DNA from: Winogradskyella echinorum
GTDB lineage: Bacteria > Bacteroidota > Bacteroidia > Flavobacteriales > Flavobacteriaceae
Direction: 5' to 3'
Assembly: GCF_014297365.1 (NCBI RefSeq)
Contig: NZ_JACOQD010000001.1
Location: 496,001-560,000, forward strand
DNA: 64,000 bases
Shown: piece after piece, positions 44,022 through 52,550 of the stretch
How the letters are laid out: each line of letters opens with the position of its first letter
How positions within the stretch are numbered: the stretch's first letter is position 1
Program-made: the position numbers and the translations under genes
The notes under the pieces: model-generated
The model's input: the letters and a program-made list of their open reading frames with translations, nothing else
What the model was told of the DNA's origin: nothing
Database searches by the model: none

Positions 44022-45311
44022 TTAATCTATTTCAAGAATTTTTAGAAGTACAACATCTATTTTCGTTGAAGAAACTTCCTCTATAGTAAACTTAAAGTTC
44101 TCAATAAGTACGTCTTCATTTTCCTGAGGGATTTCTTCTGTTGCATTAACAATTAAGCCTCCTAAAGTTTCATAGTTTTCGCCTTCGGGTAGATTTAATT
44201 TATAGGTTTCGTTGATGTAATCCACTTCTAATCGTGCAGAAAACTTATAGGTATTTTCATTGATATGTTCTTCAATTAGCTCAACTGTATCATGTTCATC
44301 TTCTATTTCTCCAAATAGTTCTTCAATAATATCTTCAACAGTCATAATACCAGATGTACCTCCATATTCATCAATAACTACAGCCATACTTCGACGCTTC
44401 TTAGTTAAAATATTAAGTACATCTTTAATAAGAATTGTTTCGGGTACAAAACCAACCGGAATAATAATAGACTTTATCGTTTTTGGCTTTTTAAAAAGCT
44501 CAAATGAATGTACGTAACCTAAAATATCATCGATAGTATCTTTATAAACTATAATTTTTGTTCGGCCTGTTTCAATAAATAACTGTCGTAAATTTTCGAT
44601 ACTATCCGAAATATCCACTGCAGTAATTTCAGTACGAGGCACCATAACCTCTCGTGCTTTAACTTCTGAAAATTCGAGCGCATTTTGAAAAATCTGAATT
44701 TCTGTATCCACATCCTCATGGTCTTCAACAGATTCCATTTGCTCACTAATGTAATTACCAAGTTCAACCTTGGTCATTGCTAAAACAGCATCTTCACCTT
44801 TAGCTCTAAACACATATTTTAAAACTGCATCTGAAATCCAAATGACAAAATCTGAAACCCATGAAAACAGCACATAAAATATATATGTAGGAAATGCTAA
44901 AATCTTCATCAATGAATTAGCATAAATTTGAAAAAACACTTTTGGTAAAAACTCTGCAGTGATTAATATAACAAGAGTAGAAATTATAGTTTGTGTTAGT
45001 AATTGTAAATCACCAAATAAATAAGATAAAGCTCTACTATCTGATGGCAGCATGGTATTAAACCAGCGCATTAATACATCGCCCATTTTAAAACCATATA
45101 TAACCAATGCTATATTGTTACCTATAAGCATGGTTGCAATATACTTTGATGGCTTAGCTGTAAGCTTTTCGAGTATTTTACCTAAAAAATCCCCTTGCTT
45201 TTTTTCTAATTCAATATGAATTTTATTGGAAGACACATAAGCAATTTCCATACCCGAAAAAAAGGCTGAAAGTATAAGCATGCCTATAATAATGACTATA
45301 TCGGCAGTCAT
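44022..45311 (-). CDS. CNNM/CorC (HlyC)-type membrane protein
   Basis: 429 residues. An N-terminal DUF21 membrane domain (about 1-165, four hydrophobic segments, LSAFFSGMEIAYVSSNKI and MLIGNNIALVIYG) is followed by two CBS domains (about 195-320, MVPRTEITAVD and VVIDEYGGTSGIMTVEDIIEELFGEI) and a C-terminal CorC_HlyC FAD-fold domain. Such proteins are proposed magnesium or cobalt transporters. Related flavobacterial GldE is linked to gliding, but I cannot separate the two here. It precedes a 63-residue gene by 3 bp in the operon. Confidence 0.9.
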   Translation of the reverse strand: MTADIVIIIGMLILSAFFSGMEIAYVSSNKIHIELEKKQGDFLGKILEKLTAKPSKYIATMLIGNNIALVIYGFKMGDVLMRWFNTMLPSDSRALSYLFGDLQLLTQTIISTLVILITAEFLPKVFFQIYANSLMKILAFPTYIFYVLFSWVSDFVIWISDAVLKYVFRAKGEDAVLAMTKVELGNYISEQMESVEDHEDVDTEIQIFQNALEFSEVKAREVMVPRTEITAVDISDSIENLRQLFIETGRTKIIVYKDTIDDILGYVHSFELFKKPKTIKSIIIPVGFVPETILIKDVLNILTKKRRSMAVVIDEYGGTSGIMTVEDIIEELFGEIEDEHDTVELIEEHINENTYKFSARLEVDYINETYKLNLPEGENYETLGGLIVNATEEIPQENEDVLIENFKFTIEEVSSTKIDVVLLKILEID

Positions 45312-45314
45312 AAA

Positions 45315-45506
45315 TTATTTTTGGTTACGGTCTTCTATCTTTTTTCTGAAACGTTTTCTAAAGAAAAACATAAAAATTGCTAAAGCTGTAAAAAGCAATG
45401 ACATGTAAGCTCTATTTCTATCAACTGACCAGTTAGTAATAGCATCCCAAAGAAATAATGCAGCAAAAATAATATAAGCGTACTGAAAGAATTTTAGAAG
45501 TTTCAT
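45315..45506 (-). CDS. Small two-helix membrane protein
   Basis: 63 residues with hydrophobic segments at about 8-22 and 35-50 and a strongly basic tail (FRKRFRKKIEDRNQK). It lies 3 bp upstream of the CNNM-type gene and 36 bp downstream of lptC, so it is part of the same operon. No function is known to me. The position is consistent with an envelope role. Confidence 0.75.
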   Translation of the reverse strand: MKLLKFFQYAYIIFAALFLWDAITNWSVDRNRAYMSLLFTALAIFMFFFRKRFRKKIEDRNQK

Positions 45507-45542
45507 TTATTAGAAGTAAGATTTATTTCTAAACAAAGGTAA

Positions 45543-46112
45543 TCAATTATCGAGTTCAAAATCACCACCCATTTCATGAATTTGGTATTTCTTGAATGTT
45601 TTATCCGAATCAAAGCCATAGCCATAGGTCTGAGTAGTTGGTCCTTTAAAAGTAAAACGTTTATTGGTAAAAACCCATTCTAGCTTTTCGTTATAGAACA
45701 ATTGATGCGTTCGTAAAGTATCTCCACTGTAGGTAGCAACTACTACTTCATCTCTTAAATCTATAATTCCAGTTTCTGTATAATAAATGGCGTAACGAGA
45801 GGTTATTGTTGTTTTATTATTGTCTTCGTCATAGACTATGAGCTCAATACCATTAGGAAACTCTGAAAAAGCAAAATCTCTATTAGAGTAATCTAACATT
45901 TTGGGACTTAAAAGGTTTGCTACAAGTCTTACGGCAGTATCTTCTTTAGTCTCTGTATATTTTAAATCAATGTTTTCGGCTTCACCTATAGGTTGGTTTT
46001 GAAGAACACCTATTTTCTGTACCTCATCAAAATCGTTTTTACACGAAAAAAACAAAGTCACAACAATTGCTGTGACTATGTTTTTTATAATATGTAAATT
46101 ACGTTTTGTCAT
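45543..46112 (-). CDS. lptC: LPS export protein LptC
   Basis: 189 residues from MTKRNLHIIKNIVTAIVVTLFFSC, a lipoprotein-like N-terminus with Cys24. The jellyroll-type beta domain has TETGIIDLRDEVVVATYSGDTLRTHQLFYNEKLEWVFTNKRF, characteristic of LptC/OstA. In most bacteria LptC is a membrane-anchored bridge that passes LPS from LptBFG to LptA. Here the Cys suggests a lipid anchor. It begins with a 1-bp overlap (TAATG) with the TPR gene. The longer frame to 46151 overlaps that gene and is rejected. Confidence 0.85.
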   Translation of the reverse strand: MTKRNLHIIKNIVTAIVVTLFFSCKNDFDEVQKIGVLQNQPIGEAENIDLKYTETKEDTAVRLVANLLSPKMLDYSNRDFAFSEFPNGIELIVYDEDNNKTTITSRYAIYYTETGIIDLRDEVVVATYSGDTLRTHQLFYNEKLEWVFTNKRFTFKGPTTQTYGYGFDSDKTFKKYQIHEMGGDFELDN

Positions 46113-47473
46113 TAATTTTTTGGGACAGTAACTGAACGCTGAATCCAACATCCTATTTTAATTGTCTCACCTGCACACGTACAGTTAAAAATTTCTGATT
46201 TACTCGGTGCACTAGCTCTATAGCTCGCAGCTGTCTGAGCAGCAGCCTTTCTTAAACGACCATCTACTCTACCAGCTTTTTCTGCTTCTATTGCAGCTAA
46301 CCAAAATACTGCTCTTTTATTAAAGTTAGTATCTCCACAGTTATTAGCACTCTTAGCATACATATTTGCAATTTGTAAATATGGTGAGCCATCTGAAGGG
46401 TTAAGTTTTAAAGCTTCCATGTAATATTGTCTCGCTTTACCATAACTTCCTCTTTTCTTAAAGTCTTGCGCTAACTTCTTATAAAGTTTTGCCTTTTTTA
46501 AAGGATCTGTTTCTAACTTAATTGTTTGGTCAAAATATTTTTGTTCATCAGTTAATAAGTATAGGTAGAAAGCAGTATCTGCACTTGGCTCAATACTATT
46601 CTTTTGTTCTACTAACTTTAAGAATAAAGGATCTTCTTTACATCCTTTAGCATACATACGGTTCATTGCACGTTGTAACCAAACTCCATTGTTTTTATTT
46701 TCTTCAAAATCTTTTTGGTAAAGTGGTATTAAAACTTCACATGTAGCTCTTTTACCTAATTTCTGATCCATACTAGAGGTTACTTTTTCATAAGCCTCTA
46801 AATTAGCTTCATAATTATTCTTTCTACTCACTTCCTTTTTAGATAAGGTCGTACCAGCTTCTTCTTTTTCTACTAACTTATTAAGTTTTTCGGTATAGCT
46901 TTTTTCTGCACCTTCAATAACTTCAATCACATCATCATACTTATCGAACATTTCTTGAGCTGTTTTTTTACCGGCATCAAACAAATCTACTATAAGAGAA
47001 AAATAAGTATATAATCCTTGTGCACTTGTAAAATTAGTAACATCCTTCTTATATGCTTCATCAAACATATTATATAACTGATCATCAGTTTTATTTAAGT
47101 CTTTTCTATACTTATAAGCCAAATTAGCTTTGTCAGCTAAAACTTCACCCAAAGGATATTTTGAAGCAAAGTGCTCTCTAGCTTGATCCCAAAGTAATAG
47201 TAAGTCGTTAATATGAGCTATTTTTTCTGCACCAGTTGACTTATCAATTTTGTGTTTTAAAATTTTCTCGCCGTAAGCATAAATTGCTCTATTGAATTTA
47301 GGACATTTTTCTCGTACTATTTTCCAAGGACCATAAGCGTCATCATACCTTTTGCTTTTATAATAACCATCAAAAAGTGATAGGTTATTCATACATTCTT
47401 CATCTTGCTGAGCAAAACCTATGTTACAACTCACAAAAAGTGCCAGTAATAGTATAGTAATTCTCGTCTTCAT
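46112..47473 (-). CDS. Periplasmic TPR protein
   Basis: 453 residues with a signal peptide ending in FAQ. The sequence is helical throughout. A clear TPR (GSYGKARQYYMEALKLNPSDGSPYLQIANMYA) lies around residues 340-375. The C-terminal part has cysteines in FNCTCAGETIKIGCWIQ, possibly a disulfide-stabilised end. It lies between an outer-membrane barrel gene and lptC in one operon, so a scaffold role in the outer-membrane or LPS machinery is a reasonable inference. No enzymatic motif is seen. Confidence 0.82.
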   Translation of the reverse strand: MKTRITILLLALFVSCNIGFAQQDEECMNNLSLFDGYYKSKRYDDAYGPWKIVREKCPKFNRAIYAYGEKILKHKIDKSTGAEKIAHINDLLLLWDQAREHFASKYPLGEVLADKANLAYKYRKDLNKTDDQLYNMFDEAYKKDVTNFTSAQGLYTYFSLIVDLFDAGKKTAQEMFDKYDDVIEVIEGAEKSYTEKLNKLVEKEEAGTTLSKKEVSRKNNYEANLEAYEKVTSSMDQKLGKRATCEVLIPLYQKDFEENKNNGVWLQRAMNRMYAKGCKEDPLFLKLVEQKNSIEPSADTAFYLYLLTDEQKYFDQTIKLETDPLKKAKLYKKLAQDFKKRGSYGKARQYYMEALKLNPSDGSPYLQIANMYAKSANNCGDTNFNKRAVFWLAAIEAEKAGRVDGRLRKAAAQTAASYRASAPSKSEIFNCTCAGETIKIGCWIQRSVTVPKN

Positions 47474-47487
47474 CTTAATTATTATTG

Positions 47488-48810
47488 TTAGTTATACTTC
47501 CTTTTTTCAAACCATCTAGAGTTCAAAGATAAACTTACGTTGAAGTTTATAAAATTCTCTTTGATTAAATTTTGTTTAGTTGTTCCGCGTTGTCCAAATT
47601 CTAAGCCTAAATTAGCATTAGAAAACAAATTCCTCTTTCCAACTGGTAAACCTAGACCAAAAGATATGCCAAACTCTTTAATTGGTTCATCTTTTATTAC
47701 TAAACCAGTATTTGAAAAGTTAAATCCTGCTCTATATACTACACGTTTTAAATAGCCAGAAAAGGCATTATACTGGGGAATATAGAAACCACCTACTGAC
47801 AATTGAGATGAATTCTCAAAGGTTGAAATTTGGTTACTAAATATTGGATTAGAAAAATCCGCAGTATTCATAAGCGTATATTCTGTACCAACAAACCAAG
47901 AATTTGGTTTACCCAGACCAACACCAAAAGCTAAACGAGATGGCATGGTTAAATCAGTATTTCTTAAATTATTAGATTCTAAATCTGCTTCAATTCTGCT
48001 AGATACTGCAATAACATCTCTAGAGATGGCATCTAAAGAGACTGTAGAAAATACACGTTCGTTCTCAGATGACAAATTAGTTTCGGGTGCATATGTGGCC
48101 GTTGCAGACAACTCCAACTCATCTGTTATCTTATCTTTAAATGCTAATCCAAAGTTTAAACTCAATCCACTTAAGTCTGACCTATTATACTCTCTAGTTT
48201 GGTATTGAGCTAAATCTCCTTCTGTAGTATATTCTAAAGCAATTGCCGTATTTTGAATATTTCCAAAATTGTAACTAATATCAACACCTGCATTAAGATT
48301 ATCAGAAATTTGGTAGCCAAAACCAGCAAATACTCTATTAATTCCGCCTTCACCTCGATAGCGATTTATTAAATCATTATCATCATTTACATCATCGAGT
48401 TTATAACCAACTGAAGTATATGGTACCAATCCAAAACCAAAACCAAATCTTCCTATTGGTACTGATAAAGCTAAATAATCGAATGTTGAGCTATTAGCTT
48501 TACCCTCACCAAAATCACTTTTTAAAGTAGCGCTAGATGATGCTCCAGCGACGGTAAACTTTACGGGTCTGCTTTCGCCTTTAAAAACTGGCCCACTCAA
48601 AGATTTACCAGCATAAGCTGCAGGATTTCTAAGGTTAACATGGATACTATCTAAGTATACACCAATACCTCCCATACTACGATTTTCTACTGTACCCTTA
48701 AATTTAAGACTACCCAAACCATAAAAAGAATAAGGCGATGTGGTTCCTTGTTGTGCAAAAGCACTAGAACTGAGAATTGTAATACAAATTACAATGAGTC
48801 GTTTTATCAT
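47488..48810 (-). CDS. Outer-membrane beta-barrel protein (FadL/OmpP1-like)
   Basis: 440 residues with signal peptide MIKRLIVICITILSSSAFAQ. The mature start SPYSFYGLGSLKFKGTVENRSMGGIGV and the LALSVPIGRFGFGFGLVPYTSVGY region are the flavobacterial version of a FadL-like barrel. Alternating strands continue to the end. The cargo is unknown. It overlaps coaX by 1 bp and precedes the TPR gene by 14 bp, forming the chain coaX, barrel, TPR protein, lptC. Confidence 0.8.
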   Translation of the reverse strand: MIKRLIVICITILSSSAFAQQGTTSPYSFYGLGSLKFKGTVENRSMGGIGVYLDSIHVNLRNPAAYAGKSLSGPVFKGESRPVKFTVAGASSSATLKSDFGEGKANSSTFDYLALSVPIGRFGFGFGLVPYTSVGYKLDDVNDDNDLINRYRGEGGINRVFAGFGYQISDNLNAGVDISYNFGNIQNTAIALEYTTEGDLAQYQTREYNRSDLSGLSLNFGLAFKDKITDELELSATATYAPETNLSSENERVFSTVSLDAISRDVIAVSSRIEADLESNNLRNTDLTMPSRLAFGVGLGKPNSWFVGTEYTLMNTADFSNPIFSNQISTFENSSQLSVGGFYIPQYNAFSGYLKRVVYRAGFNFSNTGLVIKDEPIKEFGISFGLGLPVGKRNLFSNANLGLEFGQRGTTKQNLIKENFINFNVSLSLNSRWFEKRKYN

Positions 48811-49538
48811 TATTTTGAATTAAAATCTAGAATAAAATTTAAACCTCCCAAAAGGAAATTTGAATTCGCAAATATGCTATTTTTTAATTGGTTTGACAAA
48901 AATTTGGCATCTCCTCCTGTTAAAATAACTGTTAAATCTGGGTATTTTAACTGATATTGGTCAACAACACCATCAATTTCCTTAATTACTCCAAATACAA
49001 CACCAGAATGAATCGATGATTCTGTAGAGTTTCCAATTATTGTTTTTGGTTGGTTTGTATCTAATAACGGAAGATTTGCCGTTAAATTATTTAAGCTTTT
49101 ATATCTCAGCCTAATACCTGGTGAAATTGCTCCACCTAAGTAATCGTTTTTGTCTGTTATAAAGTCGTAAGTAATACATGTACCAGCATCTATAATCAAA
49201 ACATTTTTATCTGGAAATTGATTTACAGAGGCACTTACCAACGCTATACGATCAACTCCTAAAGTTTTTGGTGTTTTATAAGAATTTTTAAAAGGTAATT
49301 TTGTTTTATAACTTAACTCAATAACATCTATATCCTCTTTAATAATCTCAATCTGACTTTTTGATAACCGCCCAACTGAAGAAATAATTGCAGATTTAAT
49401 ATTGGGAAACTCTGTTTTTAAGACTTGATATTGTTTTTTAAATTCTGAAAGCTCAAAACTAATTTTATGGATAAGATCTGCATTTTTATATACGGCAAAC
49501 TTTACAAAGGTATTCCCAACATCTACAATAAGATTCAT
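48810..49538 (-). CDS. coaX: Type III pantothenate kinase
   Basis: 242 residues from MNLIVDVGNTFVKFAVY. The ASKHA-fold phosphate-1 motif DVGNT (6-10), TLGVDRIALVSA, IDAGTCITYDF and VILTGGDAKFL are all present. It phosphorylates pantothenate as the first step of coenzyme A synthesis. The frame is open to 49559, but the seven extra residues (MCNNKLF) are not family-like. It is the first gene of the envelope operon. TAAATTTG on the minus strand at 49621-49614 may be its -7 box. Confidence 0.93.
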   Translation of the reverse strand: MNLIVDVGNTFVKFAVYKNADLIHKISFELSEFKKQYQVLKTEFPNIKSAIISSVGRLSKSQIEIIKEDIDVIELSYKTKLPFKNSYKTPKTLGVDRIALVSASVNQFPDKNVLIIDAGTCITYDFITDKNDYLGGAISPGIRLRYKSLNNLTANLPLLDTNQPKTIIGNSTESSIHSGVVFGVIKEIDGVVDQYQLKYPDLTVILTGGDAKFLSNQLKNSIFANSNFLLGGLNFILDFNSK

Positions 49539-49646
49539 AAATAATTTATTATTACACAAAACAAGCTATAAACTCATTTCTATTAAGCTCATTTTAAGGC
49601 TTATTTAGTGTTGCAAATTTATAAAATCAAATTTTACTAATTTCTT

Positions 49647-49677
49647 TTTGTGAATAATAAAAATGAGTATATATTTG
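49647..49677 (+). promoter_or_regulatory. Consensus promoter of tRNA-Phe
   Basis: TTTG (49647-49650), a 19-bp spacer and TATATTTG (49670-49677) match the Bacteroidota consensus exactly. The tRNA begins 21 bp after the -7 box. Confidence 0.85.
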
Positions 49678-49698
49678 CATCCGCTTAATTAAGCAATT

Positions 49699-49774
49699 GG
49701 TGCCTTAGCTCAGTTGGTAGAGCAAAGGACTGAAAATCCTTGTGTCCCTGGTTCGATTCCTGGAGGCACCACCA
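49699..49774 (+). tRNA. tRNA-Phe (anticodon GAA)
   Basis: 76 nt with acceptor stem GGTGCCT/AGGCACC, D-loop AGCTCAGTTGGTAGAGC, anticodon stem AAGGA/TCCTT with loop CTGAAAA, T-arm CCTGGTTCGATTCCTGG, discriminator A and an encoded CCA end. The anticodon GAA reads phenylalanine codons. Confidence 0.96.
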
Positions 49775-49776
49775 TC

Positions 49777-49807
49777 AAAAACCCGATTCAGTTGAATCGG
49801 GTTTTTT
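49777..49807 (+). terminator. Terminator after tRNA-Phe
   Basis: AAAACCCGATTCA pairs with TGAATCGGGTTTT around GT and is followed by T residues. A closely related hairpin lies at 51056-51084 on the other side of the next gene. Confidence 0.9.
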
Positions 49808-49959
49808 GGTTTTTAGGTATATCTTCATAGATAACGTGTAATTTTTTGTAAGTAAAATACCGAAAAACAGTCGTTTCAACGTTTTTTCAGTTAAAATCTT
49901 AATTAGAGATAATTTTTTTTCTAGTTTTCTGTAGCCAAATCTTTAAAACTTTATCTACC

Positions 49960-51006
49960 ATGAAAAATTTACGATGGCTTTCAGCAGTCATACTATGTCT
50001 AGTATTTGCATGTGAAACCGATCCGGATGAAACATCTGATCCTCTACAAACCTACTATATTTATAATCTAAATCAACAATTTTCAACTACTGAATCCTTC
50101 ATAATAGATTTTGAAGACTTTAATGCAGGTGACATTGTATCTGAAATATTTATAACAGATCCTTTTGAAAATGCTCTAGTCGCTGGCATAACAATGGCAT
50201 TTCCAAATAGTAATGCTGCCATGATTTTTGATTCATCAAATCCTACGGGAGGAGATTTTGATATCGGCACTCCTAATGAAATTTATGGAGGACCAGGAAT
50301 TGGAAATGGTGGTGCTAGTAACGATACAGCATTGGGCAATGTTTTAATTCTTTCTGAAGATTTAGATTCTAACGATCCTGATGATATTTTTGAGATAGGT
50401 GCCAGTTTTCTATTTGATTTTAGTAGTAATCACAATGTAACCTTAAAAACCTTTGATATCTTAGATATTGAAGAATCCTCTAATCCTACAGTTGTAAATT
50501 TATATGATATTGAAGAAAATATTCTATTCACCAAAGTTTTGAACTCTGGTGGTGACAATTCAAAAATGACTGTAGATTTAGAAAACACAAATGGTGTTGC
50601 ATTTATGGAAATTATAATGAATAGTTCTGGCGCCATAGACAATATCGCTTTAGAATTAGAAACTGAAAAACCATGTTCTGAATGTAATAGTGGAATCTCT
50701 GAACTAACATTTGAATATACAGGAGATACTCAACAAGCACCAATACGGATTGAAAACTTAAATGGAGAAGTAATTTTTGAAGCTGCACTCAACACAAATG
50801 AAGAATTTACTATTACTATTGATGAAACAGATGGCACCTTTGAGAGTGACATTGTTCTATATGTAGAAAATGAGCAAGTTGCTTTTTTAGATATGGACTG
50901 CTATCAAGTAATTGGTCCAGGATATATTATACCATATTTAGAAATTGTTTCAGGATTAACTCAAACAGGAGATCAACTATGTCCTGTTGAAGTATCAATA
51001 GGATAG
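49960..51006 (+). CDS. Lipoprotein with a C-terminal domain found in secreted Bacteroidota proteins
   Basis: 348 residues. The signal peptide ends in a lipobox (LCLVFAC, Cys at about 19), followed by an acidic stretch (ETDPDETSDP). Residues 45-230 form a beta-rich region (IIDFEDFNAGDIVSE, IFEIGASFLFDFS) resembling domains that bind carbohydrate or protein on the surface. From about 240, CSECNSGISELTFEYTGD ... LDMDCYQVIGPGYI resembles DUF7467, a small cysteine-containing beta domain of secreted proteins. It is a lone gene with its own hairpins on both sides. The role is unknown. Confidence 0.7.
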   Translation: MKNLRWLSAVILCLVFACETDPDETSDPLQTYYIYNLNQQFSTTESFIIDFEDFNAGDIVSEIFITDPFENALVAGITMAFPNSNAAMIFDSSNPTGGDFDIGTPNEIYGGPGIGNGGASNDTALGNVLILSEDLDSNDPDDIFEIGASFLFDFSSNHNVTLKTFDILDIEESSNPTVVNLYDIEENILFTKVLNSGGDNSKMTVDLENTNGVAFMEIIMNSSGAIDNIALELETEKPCSECNSGISELTFEYTGDTQQAPIRIENLNGEVIFEAALNTNEEFTITIDETDGTFESDIVLYVENEQVAFLDMDCYQVIGPGYIIPYLEIVSGLTQTGDQLCPVEVSIG

Positions 51007-51055
51007 TTTTACTTTAGCGCTAAATCTTTACGCAATTGAATTAAATAATCAACAT

Positions 51056-51084
51056 AAAAAACCCGATTCAAACGAATCGGGTTT
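51056..51084. terminator. Bidirectional terminator between the lipoprotein and symporter genes
   Basis: AAACCCGATTC pairs with GAATCGGGTTT around AAAC, with A-runs and T-runs outside. The arms are the same as those of the tRNA-Phe terminator, with a different loop. Confidence 0.85.
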
Positions 51085-51113
51085 ATTGTTTATTTAAATA
51101 TTCTAAATAATAA

Positions 51114-52490
51114 TTATTCCCAAAAACCTTCTATTTCTTCGAGCGATTTTCCTTTTGTTTCTGGAATGAACTTATAAGTAACAAATACAATAACTAAGAT
51201 AAATACAATAAATATATAATAAGGTAATGAACCATTCCAGGTAGCACTATTGTTTAAATCACTTCCCATTACTACCGGAAAAGAATGAGAAACTACATAA
51301 TTGGCTGCCCATTGTGCGGCTACTGCCACTGACATGGCAACACTTCTAATTTTATTTGGAAACATTTCTGACAGTAATACCCAAACCACAGGACCCATTG
51401 ATAAAGCGAATGATGCAATAAATAATAATACACCTATTAAAGATAATAGACCAACACTATTGGTTTGAAGTGTAATCGCTAAAAGTAAAAACCCAAGAAT
51501 CATTCCAACAGAACCAATATAAAGTAATGGTTTTCTACCAAATTTATCTACAGTAAACATGGCTACAAAAGTGAATACCAAATTGACAAAGGCTAACAAT
51601 ATTTGCTGTGCTAAGACATCTTCTTTTCCAAAGCCAAGTGCTTTTTCAAAAATATCTGCTCCGTAATATAAAACTGCATTAATACCTGTAAACTGCTGTA
51701 AAACTGAAAGAACAGTTCCTATTGCAACAATAACTAATATTGCTTTTGCAAAAAAGTTGACTCTGGTACCATTGTTAATCTCATTTAAGGATTCTTTTAT
51801 TCGCTCCATTTCTTGAGAGGCTACTTCTTCACCATTAATTTTTTTTAAGATTGCCAAAGCTTCTTCATCTTTACCCTTGAGAGCTAACCATCTAGGACTT
51901 TTCGGCACTATAAACAATAGGATTAAAAATAAAACACTAGGCACTAATTCGGACCAAAACATACGTCTCCAACCAAATTCTATATTTTCAGTTTCGCTTA
52001 AATCATTTCCAATGAAATAGGTCGCTAGGAAAACTACAAAGAATCCAATAACAATTGCTAATTGATAATAAGTGACCATGCGTCCTCTGATATTTGAAGG
52101 TGCAATTTCTGCAATATACATTGGCGCATTCATAGATGCTACACCAATACCTAAACCACCAATAATCCTAAATGCTACCAACATGCTAACAGATTGAGGA
52201 AATATCTCTGGCAAACCAGATCCATAAGCAGAAACTGTAAAAAATACAGCTGAAATTATCAAGGACCACTTTCTTCCTATTTTAATACTTAAAGGACCAG
52301 CAATTATTGCACCTGCCAAACATCCTAATAGTGCACTTCCTACAACCCAACCTTTTAAACCATCACTTAAATTAAAATATTCTGTAAGATAAAATTGTGC
52401 TCCATTTATAACACCTGTATCGTAACCAAACAGTAAACCTCCTAAAGCAGAAACTGCGGCTATTAATAATAAGAAAGTACCTTTTTTCAT
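51114..52490 (-). CDS. Sugar:proton symporter (MFS sugar porter family)
   Basis: 458 residues with 12 membrane helices. Sugar porter signatures: GYDTGVINGAQ in helix 1, RIGGLGIGVASMNAPMYIAEIAPSNIRGRMVTYYQL (the RxxGR motif), PKSPRWLALKGKDEEAL at the central loop, QQFTGINAVLYYGADIF in helix 7 and PETKGKSLEEIE at the end. XylE, GalP and AraE belong here. Which pentose or hexose is carried cannot be fixed from these motifs. It probably imports monosaccharides released by the neighbouring hydrolases. Confidence 0.92.
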   Translation of the reverse strand: MKKGTFLLLIAAVSALGGLLFGYDTGVINGAQFYLTEYFNLSDGLKGWVVGSALLGCLAGAIIAGPLSIKIGRKWSLIISAVFFTVSAYGSGLPEIFPQSVSMLVAFRIIGGLGIGVASMNAPMYIAEIAPSNIRGRMVTYYQLAIVIGFFVVFLATYFIGNDLSETENIEFGWRRMFWSELVPSVLFLILLFIVPKSPRWLALKGKDEEALAILKKINGEEVASQEMERIKESLNEINNGTRVNFFAKAILVIVAIGTVLSVLQQFTGINAVLYYGADIFEKALGFGKEDVLAQQILLAFVNLVFTFVAMFTVDKFGRKPLLYIGSVGMILGFLLLAITLQTNSVGLLSLIGVLLFIASFALSMGPVVWVLLSEMFPNKIRSVAMSVAVAAQWAANYVVSHSFPVVMGSDLNNSATWNGSLPYYIFIVFILVIVFVTYKFIPETKGKSLEEIEGFWE

Positions 52491-52550
52491 TTTTTTTGAT
52501 TTTATAACATTAAATAAGTACTGTTAATTCACTATAATCTAAACGAATGC

